A stretch of 64,000 nt of DNA from Pomphorhynchus laevis (lineage: Eukaryota; Acanthocephala; Palaeacanthocephala; Echinorhynchida; Pomphorhynchidae), in the NCBI GenBank assembly GCA_012934845.2, contig WNNJ02000234.1, forward strand, positions 1-64,000. Reading direction: 5' to 3'. Below the pieces are notes generated by a model. It made no database searches, was not told the origin of the DNA, and was given only the letters and a program-made list of their open reading frames with translations. The first letter of the stretch is position 1. The number at the start of each line of letters is the position of its first letter. Positions 11,652 to 21,659 of the stretch are shown here, one piece after another. The position numbers and the translations under genes are program-made.

Positions 11652-11850
11652 TAGATTGGTAGCATAGCAGTCAAGAGCGCAGGCCAAGTACGGAGAGCAA
11701 CAGCTCGAATATCGGATGAGTCAAATTTCGAAAAAAAAGTTAGCAGTCTCACATATGATGAGCCTGGGCCTACCAATATGTTGCAGAAAGCGGGCGAGAC
11801 TAAAACGGATGTGGTAATGGTGCCGTTAGTAGTTATGATGCATGGAATTA
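11652..11850 (+). mobile_element. tRNA-related SINE-like element
   Basis: GGTAGCATAGCAGTCAAGAGC resembles an A box (TRGCNNAGYNGG type), and CAGCTCGAATATC about 35 nt downstream resembles a B box. The body that follows is less AT-rich than its surroundings. A functional tRNA is unlikely since the arms do not pair well. No second copy was found in the window. Confidence 0.35.
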
Positions 11851-12035
11851 GAAGTCATAAAGTAAGGATTCTGTAGCTGGTTTTCAATGCGCAAGTCACC
11901 TTGTGTGACCTAGCAAATATTCAATAGATAATTAAGCATCCATCAGAAGATCATCCGTTCCGATTTCAATCGATATTCATGATATCATATTAAACAACAT
12001 ATATACCGCGGTGCTGGATCAGACGATTCAGCCAA
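11851..12035. other. Unassigned spacer
   Basis: Short mixed sequence between the SINE-like patch and the Penelope-like fossil; nothing recognised. Confidence 0.4.
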
Positions 12036-12038
12036 CAA

Positions 12039-13190
12039 TTACAATAATGACAGTTCATGTTCATCTGTGTGGTTGAATAAGTAATAGAGAATATAAAAAT
12101 TGTGATCCAGATTACAAACGTAATCGCTGTCCGTGTGCAGCCTCCTAATCAAGATTTCCTCTCTACAGAGACGCTCGACATCATTCATTATACAGCCGTC
12201 AATAATACGGTACTTCATGTAGTCGATCTTATTGTGCTCCTTGGAGTGGCGTATGACCCTATCCGTTATATTGGATAAGCGGAAATGCGACCTTCTGACA
12301 TTCAATCGCTTAGCAAGACCTAATCTAGTCTGCTCCACGTACTGCTCTTTACAAATAAAGTATGCGCTATATTCCACCACATTTTAGATGATGCCACCAC
12401 GAATCGACCCGTAATAGTGATACGCACAACCGTTACGATTTTTACTACAGTGCAAGTTTTGCACATTTTGTCTCCGCATGAACTGAAGCCTAAATTCTTC
12501 AGAGTAGCTGATAGATAAGTGCCAATATCTAACCCAGTCTAAACCGTACATTTACTGATAGTCGTGCGCGATCGCCTTTAAGCATTTGTATTGTGCGGTT
12601 TAGGTCGTAGTTAAGAGTATCGAGTCCTGGGTGAAACGGGACGACTACCATATCTGTTTTTTAACGTTCTTTATCATTGAATTTAGCGTTTCTGTTCTGG
12701 AGAGTATGCACACTGCTCAAAATGACGTTTTTATTATTTTTATTTCTCGTTCCATAAATTGTGTCCAAATATACCAATACCTTTCAAATTCTTATTTGGG
12801 GAACAAATTCGACGCATTCGGTGTCCTTCATTGTATATGACGTTCCGCTTTATTGACCTCGGATGATCACTGTTTGCGTGTAAGTAGATTGGAAGTGATT
12901 CATGTTTCCTATATAACACTGTTTCAAAAGATTGCTCCGCTCTAAATATCATCACATCGAGGAAGTTGATTCTTTCCTCACTTCGCTCAAAGGTTAATTT
13001 AAGTCCTGCCATGATTTTCGCATTTTGTACAAATTCTTCTAGCGACTTACTGCTCTCCATCCATATCAAAAATATGCCATCTAAATATCGAACGTAAAAT
13101 GACGGCTTCTCTTTACGTACATCAAGCCAGACTCTTTACATTTCAGCCATGTATATCGTGGCGTAGGTTGGAGCCATGGACACGTTTGAG
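12039..13190 (-). mobile_element. Penelope-like element fossil (RT plus GIY-YIG end)
   Basis: Minus-strand remnant. The upper part (about 13190-12740) matches the Penelope RT: MAPTYATIYMAEM, an FYVRYLDG box in the place of YIDD, FLIWMESS, then INFLDVMIF. The lower part (12380-12039) matches the GIY-YIG endonuclease: CKEQYVEQTRLGLAKRLN, then a His-rich stretch and IDGCIMNDVERLCREEILIRRL. The N-terminal part of the element is missing and the copy is broken. Adjacent at 13176 is an unrelated plus-strand LINE end. Age appears moderate to old. Confidence 0.85.
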
Positions 13191-13490
13191 CTAAGAACCA
13201 ACGATCGCCTACGTGGTCACAACTATATGCTAAAGAGAAGACGAGCCTGCAATAAACGAATATCAACAATCCATGATAGAATTGTACCTATCTGGAATGG
13301 TCTACCTGCCTTGACGGTAAATGGTAACCAGGGGAGTTTTAAACGACGGTTGCGAAATCACCTCAGGATGCGTTGTCGTCATGACTGAATTGTACATTAT
13401 TATGTTTTTTTTATTTAATTTTTTTTATTTTTCTTCTGTTTTCCCTGTTGTGAACCAACATGTTCGAGCTGTTCAAGCTCTTTTTGTTGT
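13176..13490 (+). mobile_element. CR1-like LINE 3' end
   Basis: Plus-strand frame 13176-13388 has NDRLRGHNYMLKRRRACNKR and DRIVPIWNGLPALTV, then SFKRRL. This is the standard C-terminal block of CR1/Jockey-like ORF2 (RGH-K...NRV-WN-LP...FK). A T-rich 3' UTR follows. All upstream parts are missing. Confidence 0.75.
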
Positions 13491-13529
13491 CAAAAATATA
13501 ATAAGAATGGAAGATCCCATTACCTTGAC

Positions 13530-14590
13530 AGTGGTCATTGCTGTTGTTCAAACTTCGTAATGGAAAATTTGCTGGGGTTGATGATATTCAACCTAAGATT
13601 TTGAAGGCTCTTGACGTTGAAAGGATGAAGTAAATAACACGACTATTAAACGTAGCACATAAAGGAAAGGTTCCTGGTGATCGACAAACTAGGATGGTGA
13701 TTCCGATCTATAATAAAGCGAATCAACGAAAATGTTTAAATTATAGGGGCATTACTCTTCTTAGCCCAACCACTAAGCTATTTGCCAGGATCCTTCAGCT
13801 AAAAATAAAACCGATAGTAGAGGGACAATTGCAGGATCAGCAATGTGGCGGCCTTTGTTCTGATCGAACTACGGATCAGCTCTTCACCCTTTCAACTATT
13901 ATCTAATGCACCTGGGAGTACGCTCAAAATGCACCTGGGAGTTCGCTTATCGAATGCACATGGATACCAAGATATAGGTTGTGGAAGGTACTTAAGGAGT
14001 ACAAAGTTTCTCTTTGCACGAACTAAGTACTGGTCTCTTTGTACGTACTAAGTACTAGTGCTCGTGTTTTAGGCAGGAAGTTTGATTCGTTTCCTGTGGG
14101 TGCTGGGATTCGTTAAGGCAGTCCATTGTCCCATTTTTGTTCCTTGTTTACATTGATAAAATTTCGACACGGGCAGCATTGCTGGACTTTGGTCGTCAGA
14201 TTGGTTTTACCTAAATCTTATCTTTGCTCTTCTCAGACGATGTTGCCTTGTTGGCATCAAATACTGATAACCTACAATGCTTGCTGGATTGATATACGAT
14301 CTGAAGTGGCCGGTATGAGAGTTAGCAAATTCAAAACTGTCTCAATAGGCTCTGCTCAGAACAAAGTAGCATCGTCAATACGAATTAGTAAAAACGTATC
14401 ACCAAACGTGGAAGAGTTCAAGTATTTGGGCGTTTTGTTCTCGAGTGATGGTAATAAATAATAGAGCGATTGAGAGACGGATATGTGCAGCTAGCGAAGT
14501 AATGGGTATTATACGCATACGTGTTGTAGTAAAGAGAGCGCTGAGCCTTCAAACGAAACTTTCAATTTATCACTCAATCTTCTCGAATGA
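13530..14590 (+). mobile_element. RTE-clade (Rex3-like) LINE RT fragment
   Basis: Plus-strand pieces in RT order: LRNGKFAGVDDIQPK (about 13550), then NYRGITLLSPTTKLFARIL and VEGQLQDQQCG...TTDQLFTL (13694-13906), then a palm region with LFSDDVALLAS-like text near 14230, then NVEEFKYLGVLFSSDGNK (ends 14461), then RAIERRICAASEVMG and KRALSLQTKLSIYHSIF. These are hallmark RTE/Rex3 motifs. Multiple frameshifts and stops; the endonuclease half is absent. It is inactive. Confidence 0.85.
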
Positions 14591-14654
14591 CTTAACTCAG
14601 TTTTCTAGAACTTAACGCATTTTTCTCACTCAGTCTTCTCGAACTTAACTTCTC

Positions 14655-14885
14655 TATGCCGCATCCAGTTTTGGATCCAACGAGTGAGGGAACAGTCAGA
14701 AACAACCTCTACCTAATGTTTAAAGATGGTCCGCACAGCAATTCGATCTAGTAAAGAGTGCAAACCTCAGTCAATTGAGCAAAGTGTTGGAAACGCCTTT
14801 ATTCACAATGTAAAATAGGCAACCGAAACGACCAGTGGGTACTTCATTCTACTGATGTGTTGTCGAGTACTCCATCCTTTATGTG
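14655..14885 (+). repeat. Second copy of the 885-1110 dispersed repeat
   Basis: Similar to 885-1110 over about 220 bp, with shared words such as GATGGTCCGCACAGCAATTC and GGAAACGCCTTTATTCACAA. It ends in the same hammerhead-like region, but here diverged. Different flanks show that the family is dispersed. Confidence 0.8.
14818..14864 (+). ncRNA. Diverged hammerhead-like core (candidate)
   Basis: Counterpart of 1045-1093: GGCAAC, C, GAAAC, about 21 nt, CTGATG(T), then GTTGTC. The last A of the CTGATGA box and one stem pair are altered, so this copy is probably inactive even if the family is real. Confidence 0.25.
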
Positions 14886-14888
14886 CCA

Positions 14889-15365
14889 ATAAGTTTGACA
14901 TGTATTGCTTGAAAAGTCATTCACTTCGACAAATCTAATATTAGCTCGTAAATGTTGGGCTAAATTTGTTGAACAAGGTGTAGCGATTGATGTCGTCTTT
15001 ATTAATTTATCCAAAGCTCTTGATCGGGTTGTTTATCCAATAATAATGTAGAAGCTTACGAATTACGTATTCTCTGAGCATGTTTGTATACAAATACGTG
15101 AATTCTTGAATAAACATTCTTTCGCTGTACGAGTTAGTGATTAACTTTCAGAATAGTACAACCTCGCTCAGGGCGTTTCTCAAGGTTGTACTCTTAGTCC
15201 CACATTATTCAATATCTACAGTTAATAAAATCTCTGAAAATGCTAAATGTAAGTGCCTACTGACAATTGATCGAGTCTGTAAACGATGGTGTGAACTATC
15301 GCCTTGTGTGGTCATAAAGTTGCATTGCTGCGCAATTCAAGAATCGCTTCAAACTTAAACTCTTG
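14889..15365 (+). mobile_element. CR1-like LINE RT fragment (same family as 43950-45290)
   Basis: Starts at PISLTCIA, has lost the part between that motif and the ST-NL-LAR block, then continues with KFVEQGVAIDVVFINLSKALDRVVYP (split here by family comparison: VVFINLSK in place of VVFIDLSK) and SFAVRVSD, then a damaged QGV-QGCTLSPTLFNIY. Internal stops and the deletion show that it is dead. Confidence 0.75.
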
Positions 15366-15589
15366 TATTCTTGATGATTTATTTCATTATATTTTTTATA
15401 TTTCTACTTTATTACTTCAATGTAATGCTTCCTTACAAGCTTCGAATCATTTGGAATTTGATATATAATAAGGAAGAGTAAACCCGCTTCGTCATCGGGT
15501 GGTCCTAAGTTAACTTGTTTCTTTAAAGGTCCAAGAAAACAATGTTATTAAAGTGGATATTTTGGATATAAATCCGCTTACAAGTCTGC
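15366..15589. other. Unassigned spacer
   Basis: AT-rich sequence between two LINE fragments; possibly LINE 3' UTR. No motif recognised. Confidence 0.4.
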
Positions 15590-16330
15590 TAAATTACAAA
15601 TTTACAGTTTTACAACAAGAAAAAATGAAAACAAACAAAAAAAACAAATAAATTATCAATGCAATAGGTTGCCGTTGATGTTGACTTTGGAGAGTGTGGG
15701 AGAGCTTAAAAGTATGAATAATCGAATCAATTATTAAGGGACAAAAAGAGCAGATAATATGTTTGAAGTATGGAAATAAGGCAGTTGAGAATATGGCGGA
15801 AGGCAGTTTATTCCAGGAAAGAGGAGCACTAATATAAAGGGAACGACGGTCACAATTTAAGGAAAATACGTTACACAGAAGAAGAGTTTCACGTAAACGA
15901 ATATTTATGCAGGTAGGCAGGAAGATGCAGATAAGGAGGTGAGTTTGAGGAAAGGAGTCGAAAAGTGATAACACCAATGATACAAAATATAATGCGGTTT
16001 TTCATAGTTAGCCAGTTGAGTTCAAATAAGCAAGAGAAAATGTGATAAAAGCTGCGAGGTGTAAACGAAAAGGCACGGTGAAATTCACAATTTGATTGCG
16101 AGAAAGAATAAATGATTTAGATGAGAAAGCAATAATACTGAGGTTATAATCGATATTAGAAAACAATAGACGTGAAATAAGAGTTGCAAACGGTAAAAGT
16201 AGGAGATTGCACGATAAGTTTTGTCGCGAACGAATGTATTGCCAGATAGACAGTTGTCGAAGTGAACTTCCAAGAAGGTAAGATGACCACCCATAGGAAG
16301 CACGGTCGATTAAGAAATATCGACAAAGGA
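15590..16330 (-). mobile_element. L2-type LINE 3' fragment (diverged)
   Basis: Minus strand. Near 16303 GGHLTFLEVHFDNCLSGNTF corresponds to the L2 block HNLTFLVFHFDNHLPLKPF at about 8680. At 15977-15594 the C-terminal block has RLRETLLLCNVF and SAPLSWNKLPSAI. It is more distant from the three long L2 copies than they are from each other, so this is another subfamily. Confidence 0.6.
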
Positions 16331-16418
16331 GAAACAGAAAGAAAATAAGGGATATTTTGACGCTACTTTAATCTTATAAATACGCCAATAGCAGTACGCT
16401 ACATTTCAGTATTTGTAT

Positions 16419-16462
16419 ACCTCATCAGATACTGATCCAATATCTAAGTTTCACGTTTCGGT
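16419..16462 (-). ncRNA. Hammerhead-like core (candidate)
   Basis: Minus strand: CACC, GAAA, CGTGAAACTT..., CTGATGA, GGT. Three pairs next to the boxes (ACC with GGT) would form stem II. GAAACGTGAAAC begins a small hairpin. This is a weak copy. Confidence 0.3.
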
Positions 16463-16677
16463 GCTTTTAATGTTAGCGAACGATACCTCAACTCGTCTGA
16501 TTCATTGGCATTTAGATTTAATAAAAGACTTTCTTCATACATTTTGCAAATTTAATTGAAATCATTTCTGATTCAAAAATAAATCTGCATTGGCAGGTAT
16601 TATGCAGTCTACTTTAATCGTGAAACGTAGGTATTGGATCAGTAGCTGATGAGATCCACCAATACTGAAATACTGTT

Positions 16678-16680
<3 letters not shown>

Positions 16681-16724
<44 letters not shown>
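16681..16724. repeat. (AT)n microsatellite
   Basis: About 44 bp of uninterrupted AT dinucleotide between two repeat arms. Confidence 0.95.
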
Positions 16725-16725
<1 letters not shown>

Positions 16726-17042
16726 ATTAAAGTAGCGTCCAAAATAAAAATAGACATGAAAATTTTAATAGCAACAATAATTGCACAGATATATCAATTT
16801 AAAATTAGGAAACCAAACTATAGATGATTAGTTTGAAAATTGCAATTAATTGCAAAAATAGGTAGGTTTTCAAATTGAAGGTAGCACCTTCCCCTACCAA
16901 CGCAGATTTAATTTAAAATTTAATTTTAAGTTTGTATTCATATGCACGTTACCATTGACATTTTAATGACTATTTTTATTCCGCACGCTACTTTAATCCT
17001 ATATATATGCCAATAGCAGTACGCTACATTTTAGTATTGGTG

Positions 17043-17088
17043 GACCTCATCAGCTACTGATGCAATACCTAAGTTTCACATTTCGGTC
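17043..17088 (-). ncRNA. Hammerhead-like core (candidate)
   Basis: Minus strand: GACC, GAAA, about 28 nt containing GTATTGCATCAGTAG, CTGATGA, GGTC. The GACC/GGTC stem abuts both boxes, with the canonical C-G pair next to them. Compared with GGGTC/GACCC at 43183-43229 the stem sequence differs but the pairing is kept. Confidence 0.4.
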
Positions 17089-17340
17089 ATTTAAATGTTG
17101 CCTGACTAGCAGTCGACTCGTTTGCTATATTAGCGATTAGATTAACTGAAATTTGCAACCCAAATTCATTTTTTATAAATTTATCGTGAATTATAATTAA
17201 AATTTAAACCGTTCAGTGCAAATTATATGATACGTAATCATATATCATATGATATATGGTATGTATTGAAATTTTGATGACTTTATTCTGATGTTTATTC
17301 AACTTTATTTTAAAGCCACCAGCTACTTTTCCGTATTAGT

Positions 17341-17388
17341 GGATCTTATCAGTAACTGATCCAATACTCACGTTTCATGTTTCAGTCA
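17341..17388 (-). ncRNA. Degenerate hammerhead-like core
   Basis: Minus strand: GACT, GAAAC, ATGAAACGTG..., CTGATAA, GATCC. One base of the CTGATGA box is changed and the stem is poor. Listed for completeness of the repeat set. Confidence 0.18.
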
Positions 17389-17593
17389 TTTTAGGAAACA
17401 AACTATATCGGACTAGTTTGATAATAGCAATTAATTTCAAAAATAAGGTATCAACTTTCCCTACCATTGATGATTTAATTTTAAATCAGAAATTATTACA
17501 ATTAAATTCGCAAAATGTAAGACTAAAGTCTTTCATTAAATCTAAATGTAAATAAAGCAGACAAGTCGAGTGATCGTCAGCCGACATTAAAAG

Positions 17594-17640
17594 AACCAAA
17601 ACGTGAAACGTCTGTATTGCATCAGTAGCTGATGAGGTCC
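17594..17640 (+). ncRNA. Hammerhead-like core with altered GAAA box
   Basis: Plus strand: AACC, AAAA (in place of GAAA), then the perfect small hairpin ACGT-GAA-ACGT followed by C (a GUC-type site), about 16 nt, CTGATGA, GGTCC. The hairpin is the clearest stem III of the set, yet the GAAA box is lost. Confidence 0.25.
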
Positions 17641-17760
17641 ACCAATACTAAAATATAGCATAGTGCTGTTAGGGTATATATAGGATTAAAGTAGCGTGCA
17701 GAATAAAAACAGTTATCAAAATTTTAATAGCAACAATGACTGCACAGGTATATTAATTTA

Positions 17761-18780
17761 AAATTTTATTTTATCTTATTTATTTCTTGTTGGCCTCATT
17801 GTGATGCAATTATGAGCTCTGCTCGCTATACATTGTCTAAGCATAATAATAAAAGGAAAGCCAAGATACAATATTTTCTATCGACGAATTTATTTCAAGT
17901 TACGAGTTTTAAATATTAAGTGACAGTTTCATTGACAAAACGATCTTAAAGATAATAAAAGTTAAAAATTCTGCATCGGGAGGACTGTCCGCTTCATCGT
18001 GTGCATCGCGGTGTAGATCGTCGTGAGAAGACCCAATAACAGAACTTCCAGTAAAGCTCTGACAAATATTATTTAAACATTATCTTAAATAATATTATTA
18101 ATATTATAATATTATATATTATATTATAATATCATAATATATTATAATATATTAATATATTATAATATATTAATATATTATAATATATAATATATTAATA
18201 TATTATATTATATAATATATTAATATATTTGAATACTTTATGCTTGTTATTAAAATTACTTTCAATTATTTTGACCTGACTCTTGCATACTGCTGTCCAG
18301 AATTCAAAAGGCAATCAGATAGGGATAATCCAGTAACGGAACACTGTTGATAATTGAACATGTAATCATGAAATGAACACCTTGTTGTTGTGCATAACAA
18401 GGAACAGAGATTAGGTATTTGATATAAACTACTCTTAATGTGAACTTGGTAGATGCTTATATATCAAAGCTGCAAGAATTGTCGTCTATATCACTTCATT
18501 GTACTTTTCAACCTGATTATTTCCTTGTGAGTGATAGTGTTAATCGACTTGCAGCTGTTGTTCAATGCATAAATATTCTGAATTCACGTGACATAAACTC
18601 TGACCTAGATTTGAATGTAATATACAGGTTTCCTAAATAAATGAAATAAATGATGTAGATGTCGTAACGTCGAATGAGCTGAACAATCAACGCATGGAAA
18701 AACAAAAACAAGATGAGATTACTCATCCACAGTATAATCGTCTAATTGCCGTGACGCTGTTATTAGAATAGAATACGGTT
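17761..18780. other. AT-rich spacer with TAATAT low-complexity tract
   Basis: Contains an AT-only tract (about 18080-18225) built of TAATATTATAAT words. A 66-codon plus-strand frame at 18440-18640 resembles nothing I know. Nothing else supported. Confidence 0.5.
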
Positions 18781-18955
18781 TTGAATAAAACTGGGTTTTC
18801 ATACAAATTGCGCAATTTTAGTGATCAACCGGAAACATGTTGTTGAATAATGTGTCGACCTTTTCCACTCCAGTTGTATGAAAACTGAGTTTTCATGCAA
18901 TTTGCGCAATTTTTAGTGATCAACCGGAAACATGTTGAATAATTTAGATGCTTTA
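18781..18955 (+). repeat. About 103-bp direct duplication
   Basis: GGGTTTTCATACAAATTG and the following GTGATCAACCGGAAACATG recur about 103 bp later with small changes. Non-coding; next to the Ty3-type fossil. Confidence 0.7.
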
Positions 18956-19747
18956 ACTGTACATTATACAGCATTATTGCTAACCCCGAATAGTACAGAA
19001 TTTCTGGAATGCATTCTAGCTAAAATTAGCACATATGAATAACGTATTTGCAACAGTATTCTGCATACCTTGACGATACACAATACCGGAGTTACCAATT
19101 CTAGACGTTATCTTGTTATTTTTATTCTTGAATTTGTTTGAACCCGGACGTTTGATGATTCAGTATTAGATGATGACATCAATTCGAAATGTTTCCACAA
19201 TTACAAAAGCTTCATTTTCAATCGACGGCGCAGGTTTTTGAACTTGATCAAGCGACTTTAAGCAAAAAGCAATTGGTCTGCCTTCTTGACTTAAGACGGC
19301 ACTTATGGCTATATCTGACGCGTTAATTTCAATTACTAGATCTTTACTACTAGGTTTATATGTTTTTAATGGAGCATTGAACATACGGAAAACTGGGCGT
19401 AGTCGACAAGTGAGCGGATTTGTTCTGAATAATAAGGTATTCATTTACTGTAGTATGAAAGCCTAGAAGCCATTTTAATTGTATGAAATTCGTGGGATAC
19501 TAACAAAATTAACAACGCTTTAATACGATCTAAATCAGGCTTGATGATATTATAAGATATGATTTGAACAATAAAATTTGTCTCGTTGTCGATGCAATGA
19601 TTAGTCTTCATATATTTTAATATTAAATAGTTTTAAAGCGAAAACAAATCGATTTAGTATGTGCTCTTTGATAGTTGCAGCAGCTACAATGATATTGTCT
19701 AAATACGCATAAGTTTGTAACAAATCTTCATTTGCAATAATATTATT

Positions 19748-19782
19748 ATTGTTCATGATACGTTAAAAACAAGCAACCGCAT
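19748..19782. repeat. Target-site duplication, left copy
   Basis: 35 bp matching 24683-24717 with one difference (words TTCATGATACG and ACAAGCAACCGCAT). It flanks the minus-strand CR1-like LINE. Its length exceeds the usual 5-20 bp for LINEs. Confidence 0.75.
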
Positions 19783-21659
19783 GAACAATATTAATATTCT
19801 TTATGATTAATATCATCAATATTAATATTGTTAGATCAACTAGGAGCTAGTGCTCATACGGTAGCATCACAAAATACAAAAAAAAGCACAAAATAAGACA
19901 TAGAGAAACTAGAACATGAAGAGTTGAGATTCACAGTACCTTCATAAACATTAGTTTTGACTTGGTACGCACTATTTCCATATGAAGGTTATTCCATTCT
20001 TTGGTAACTGGCCACCACGCTGATGTTTCCAACATAAGCGTTGAACAGGAATGGAAAGTTTTCTACTGAGAAATGGATAAAGCATCTCCTGATAACACCA
20101 AATATTCTCAAAGCCTTGGAACAAATCGCGTCAGTATTCATTTTCGTTTACAAGTTGTTTAAAAGTATCATTCCCAAATTATTGATGTGGTCAACAAGAG
20201 GTAAAACGACAGAACCAATGAAATAGCGAGGATCACTGAATTTATGGCTTATGCGCATTGAGGTACATTTAGTTATGCTCAATCTAATTTTATTGTCTCG
20301 TGCCCAGCTAGAAAGAGTATCCAAATCTGCTTGAAGAAGCGATTTGCCCGGTTGTGATTTGATTTCACGCCATAATTTAATATCATCGACATGCAAAAGA
20401 GAAGGTGAATTAAGAATACCCGGAAGATCATTTATACAGATGTTGAAAAGCAACGGGCTAAAAACGGAAACTTGCGAGACCCCTCGAAAACCCGCACCCA
20501 ATCGGAAAGTGAATATTCTACACTGACTGCACATTTCCTATTCCAACGATAAGATGAGATCCAGGACACGATGTGTGTATCAAATCCTTAAGCGGTAAGT
20601 TTTCCTATCAGTATGCTATGGTCTACCGTATCAAACGCTTTGGCAAAGTCGATAAACAGGATGTCACTATCAAAGCCGTTGTCTAACGACTGAAGCCAAG
20701 TGTGTCGGGCAACAAGATGATTTGTGGATGTTGATATTCGGGAACAAATATCAACATTTGAGATGGGTGTAATAGTTACTTCTCGCTTACGTGCACATTC
20801 ATTCATCGTAAAATTATTCGTTCGAGAACTTTACAGCAAATACATGTAAGGCTTATAGGCCTGTAATTTCATACATGTGAACGATCACCTTTTTTAAAAA
20901 CCGGGAAGACGATGGATCTTTTCCAATCGTCTAGAAGGACTTTGTAAACGATTGAATATTGAAAAACAACTAATAGAACGACAATGTTGCTTGTCACATT
21001 TCCAAGCAGAATAGAAGGAAGATTATCGGGATCCGCAGAAGAGCGTTGCCTCAGCCGTAGTAATTCTTGGTATACAGTAGATTCATCAAACCAAGCAAGA
21101 GAATAAAATTCAACATATTTCATTAAATTGATGTCTGACTGTTGACTAAACTCAATCTGAACTGCAAAAAAACTAAGATGCGAAGTGTCTAGCTATCAAC
21201 TTATCCTCAGCAAGTAATACATCATTATCCTTGACGCAGAATTTTTGATCCTGCAACTTTAGCTTACTCGATGCAAAACAGAAGAGAGATTTTCGGTCCA
21301 TCCTAAAATCAGTCATAAGTTTATTCTCAAATCGACGCTTATTATCACGTTTTAATTTAGTCACTGCTACGAAACGCACAAAAATCGAAGTAATTAACAG
21401 CGCACCTTTTATATTCGACGAATAACTTACTACGACATTTGAGTATTTTTTTCTATTTAGAATCAAACCACGGTTTCGTTAAAAATACCATTTTGACAGC
21501 GTTTAAGTGGAGAGAACCAATTTGAAGCAGAGACAAGTGTGTCTCTAAAAAATGACCAAGCCGATATTATGCCTTCAGAGAAGGGATTCTTCCAAACAAC
21601 AAATGATAAAAATCTGTTTGCGGCTACAAAATCGGTTTTGTATGAATTCACACGAGATG

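Larger units (their letters stand above)
16335..17760. repeat. Alternating inverted copies of a small repeat
   Basis: At least five related segments in both orientations. A core of the form GTATTGxATCAGTAGCTGATGAG...CAATAC (broken here at the x) recurs at about 16419, 16640, 17043, 17341 and 17594. Flanking words repeat inverted: GATTAAAGTAGCGT at about 16726 and 17684 on the plus strand, and ACGCTACTTTAATC at about 16986 on the minus side. Segments 16605-16755 and 16970-17100 form a large foldback. An (AT)n tract fills 16681-16724. No coding potential. Confidence 0.7.

Noticed and set aside
11652-11850. True tRNA gene
   Set aside because: Box-like words without a foldable cloverleaf; treated as SINE-like.
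18440-18640. Gag-like frame of the Ty3-type fossil
   Set aside because: Opposite strand to the pol remnant and no gag motif visible.
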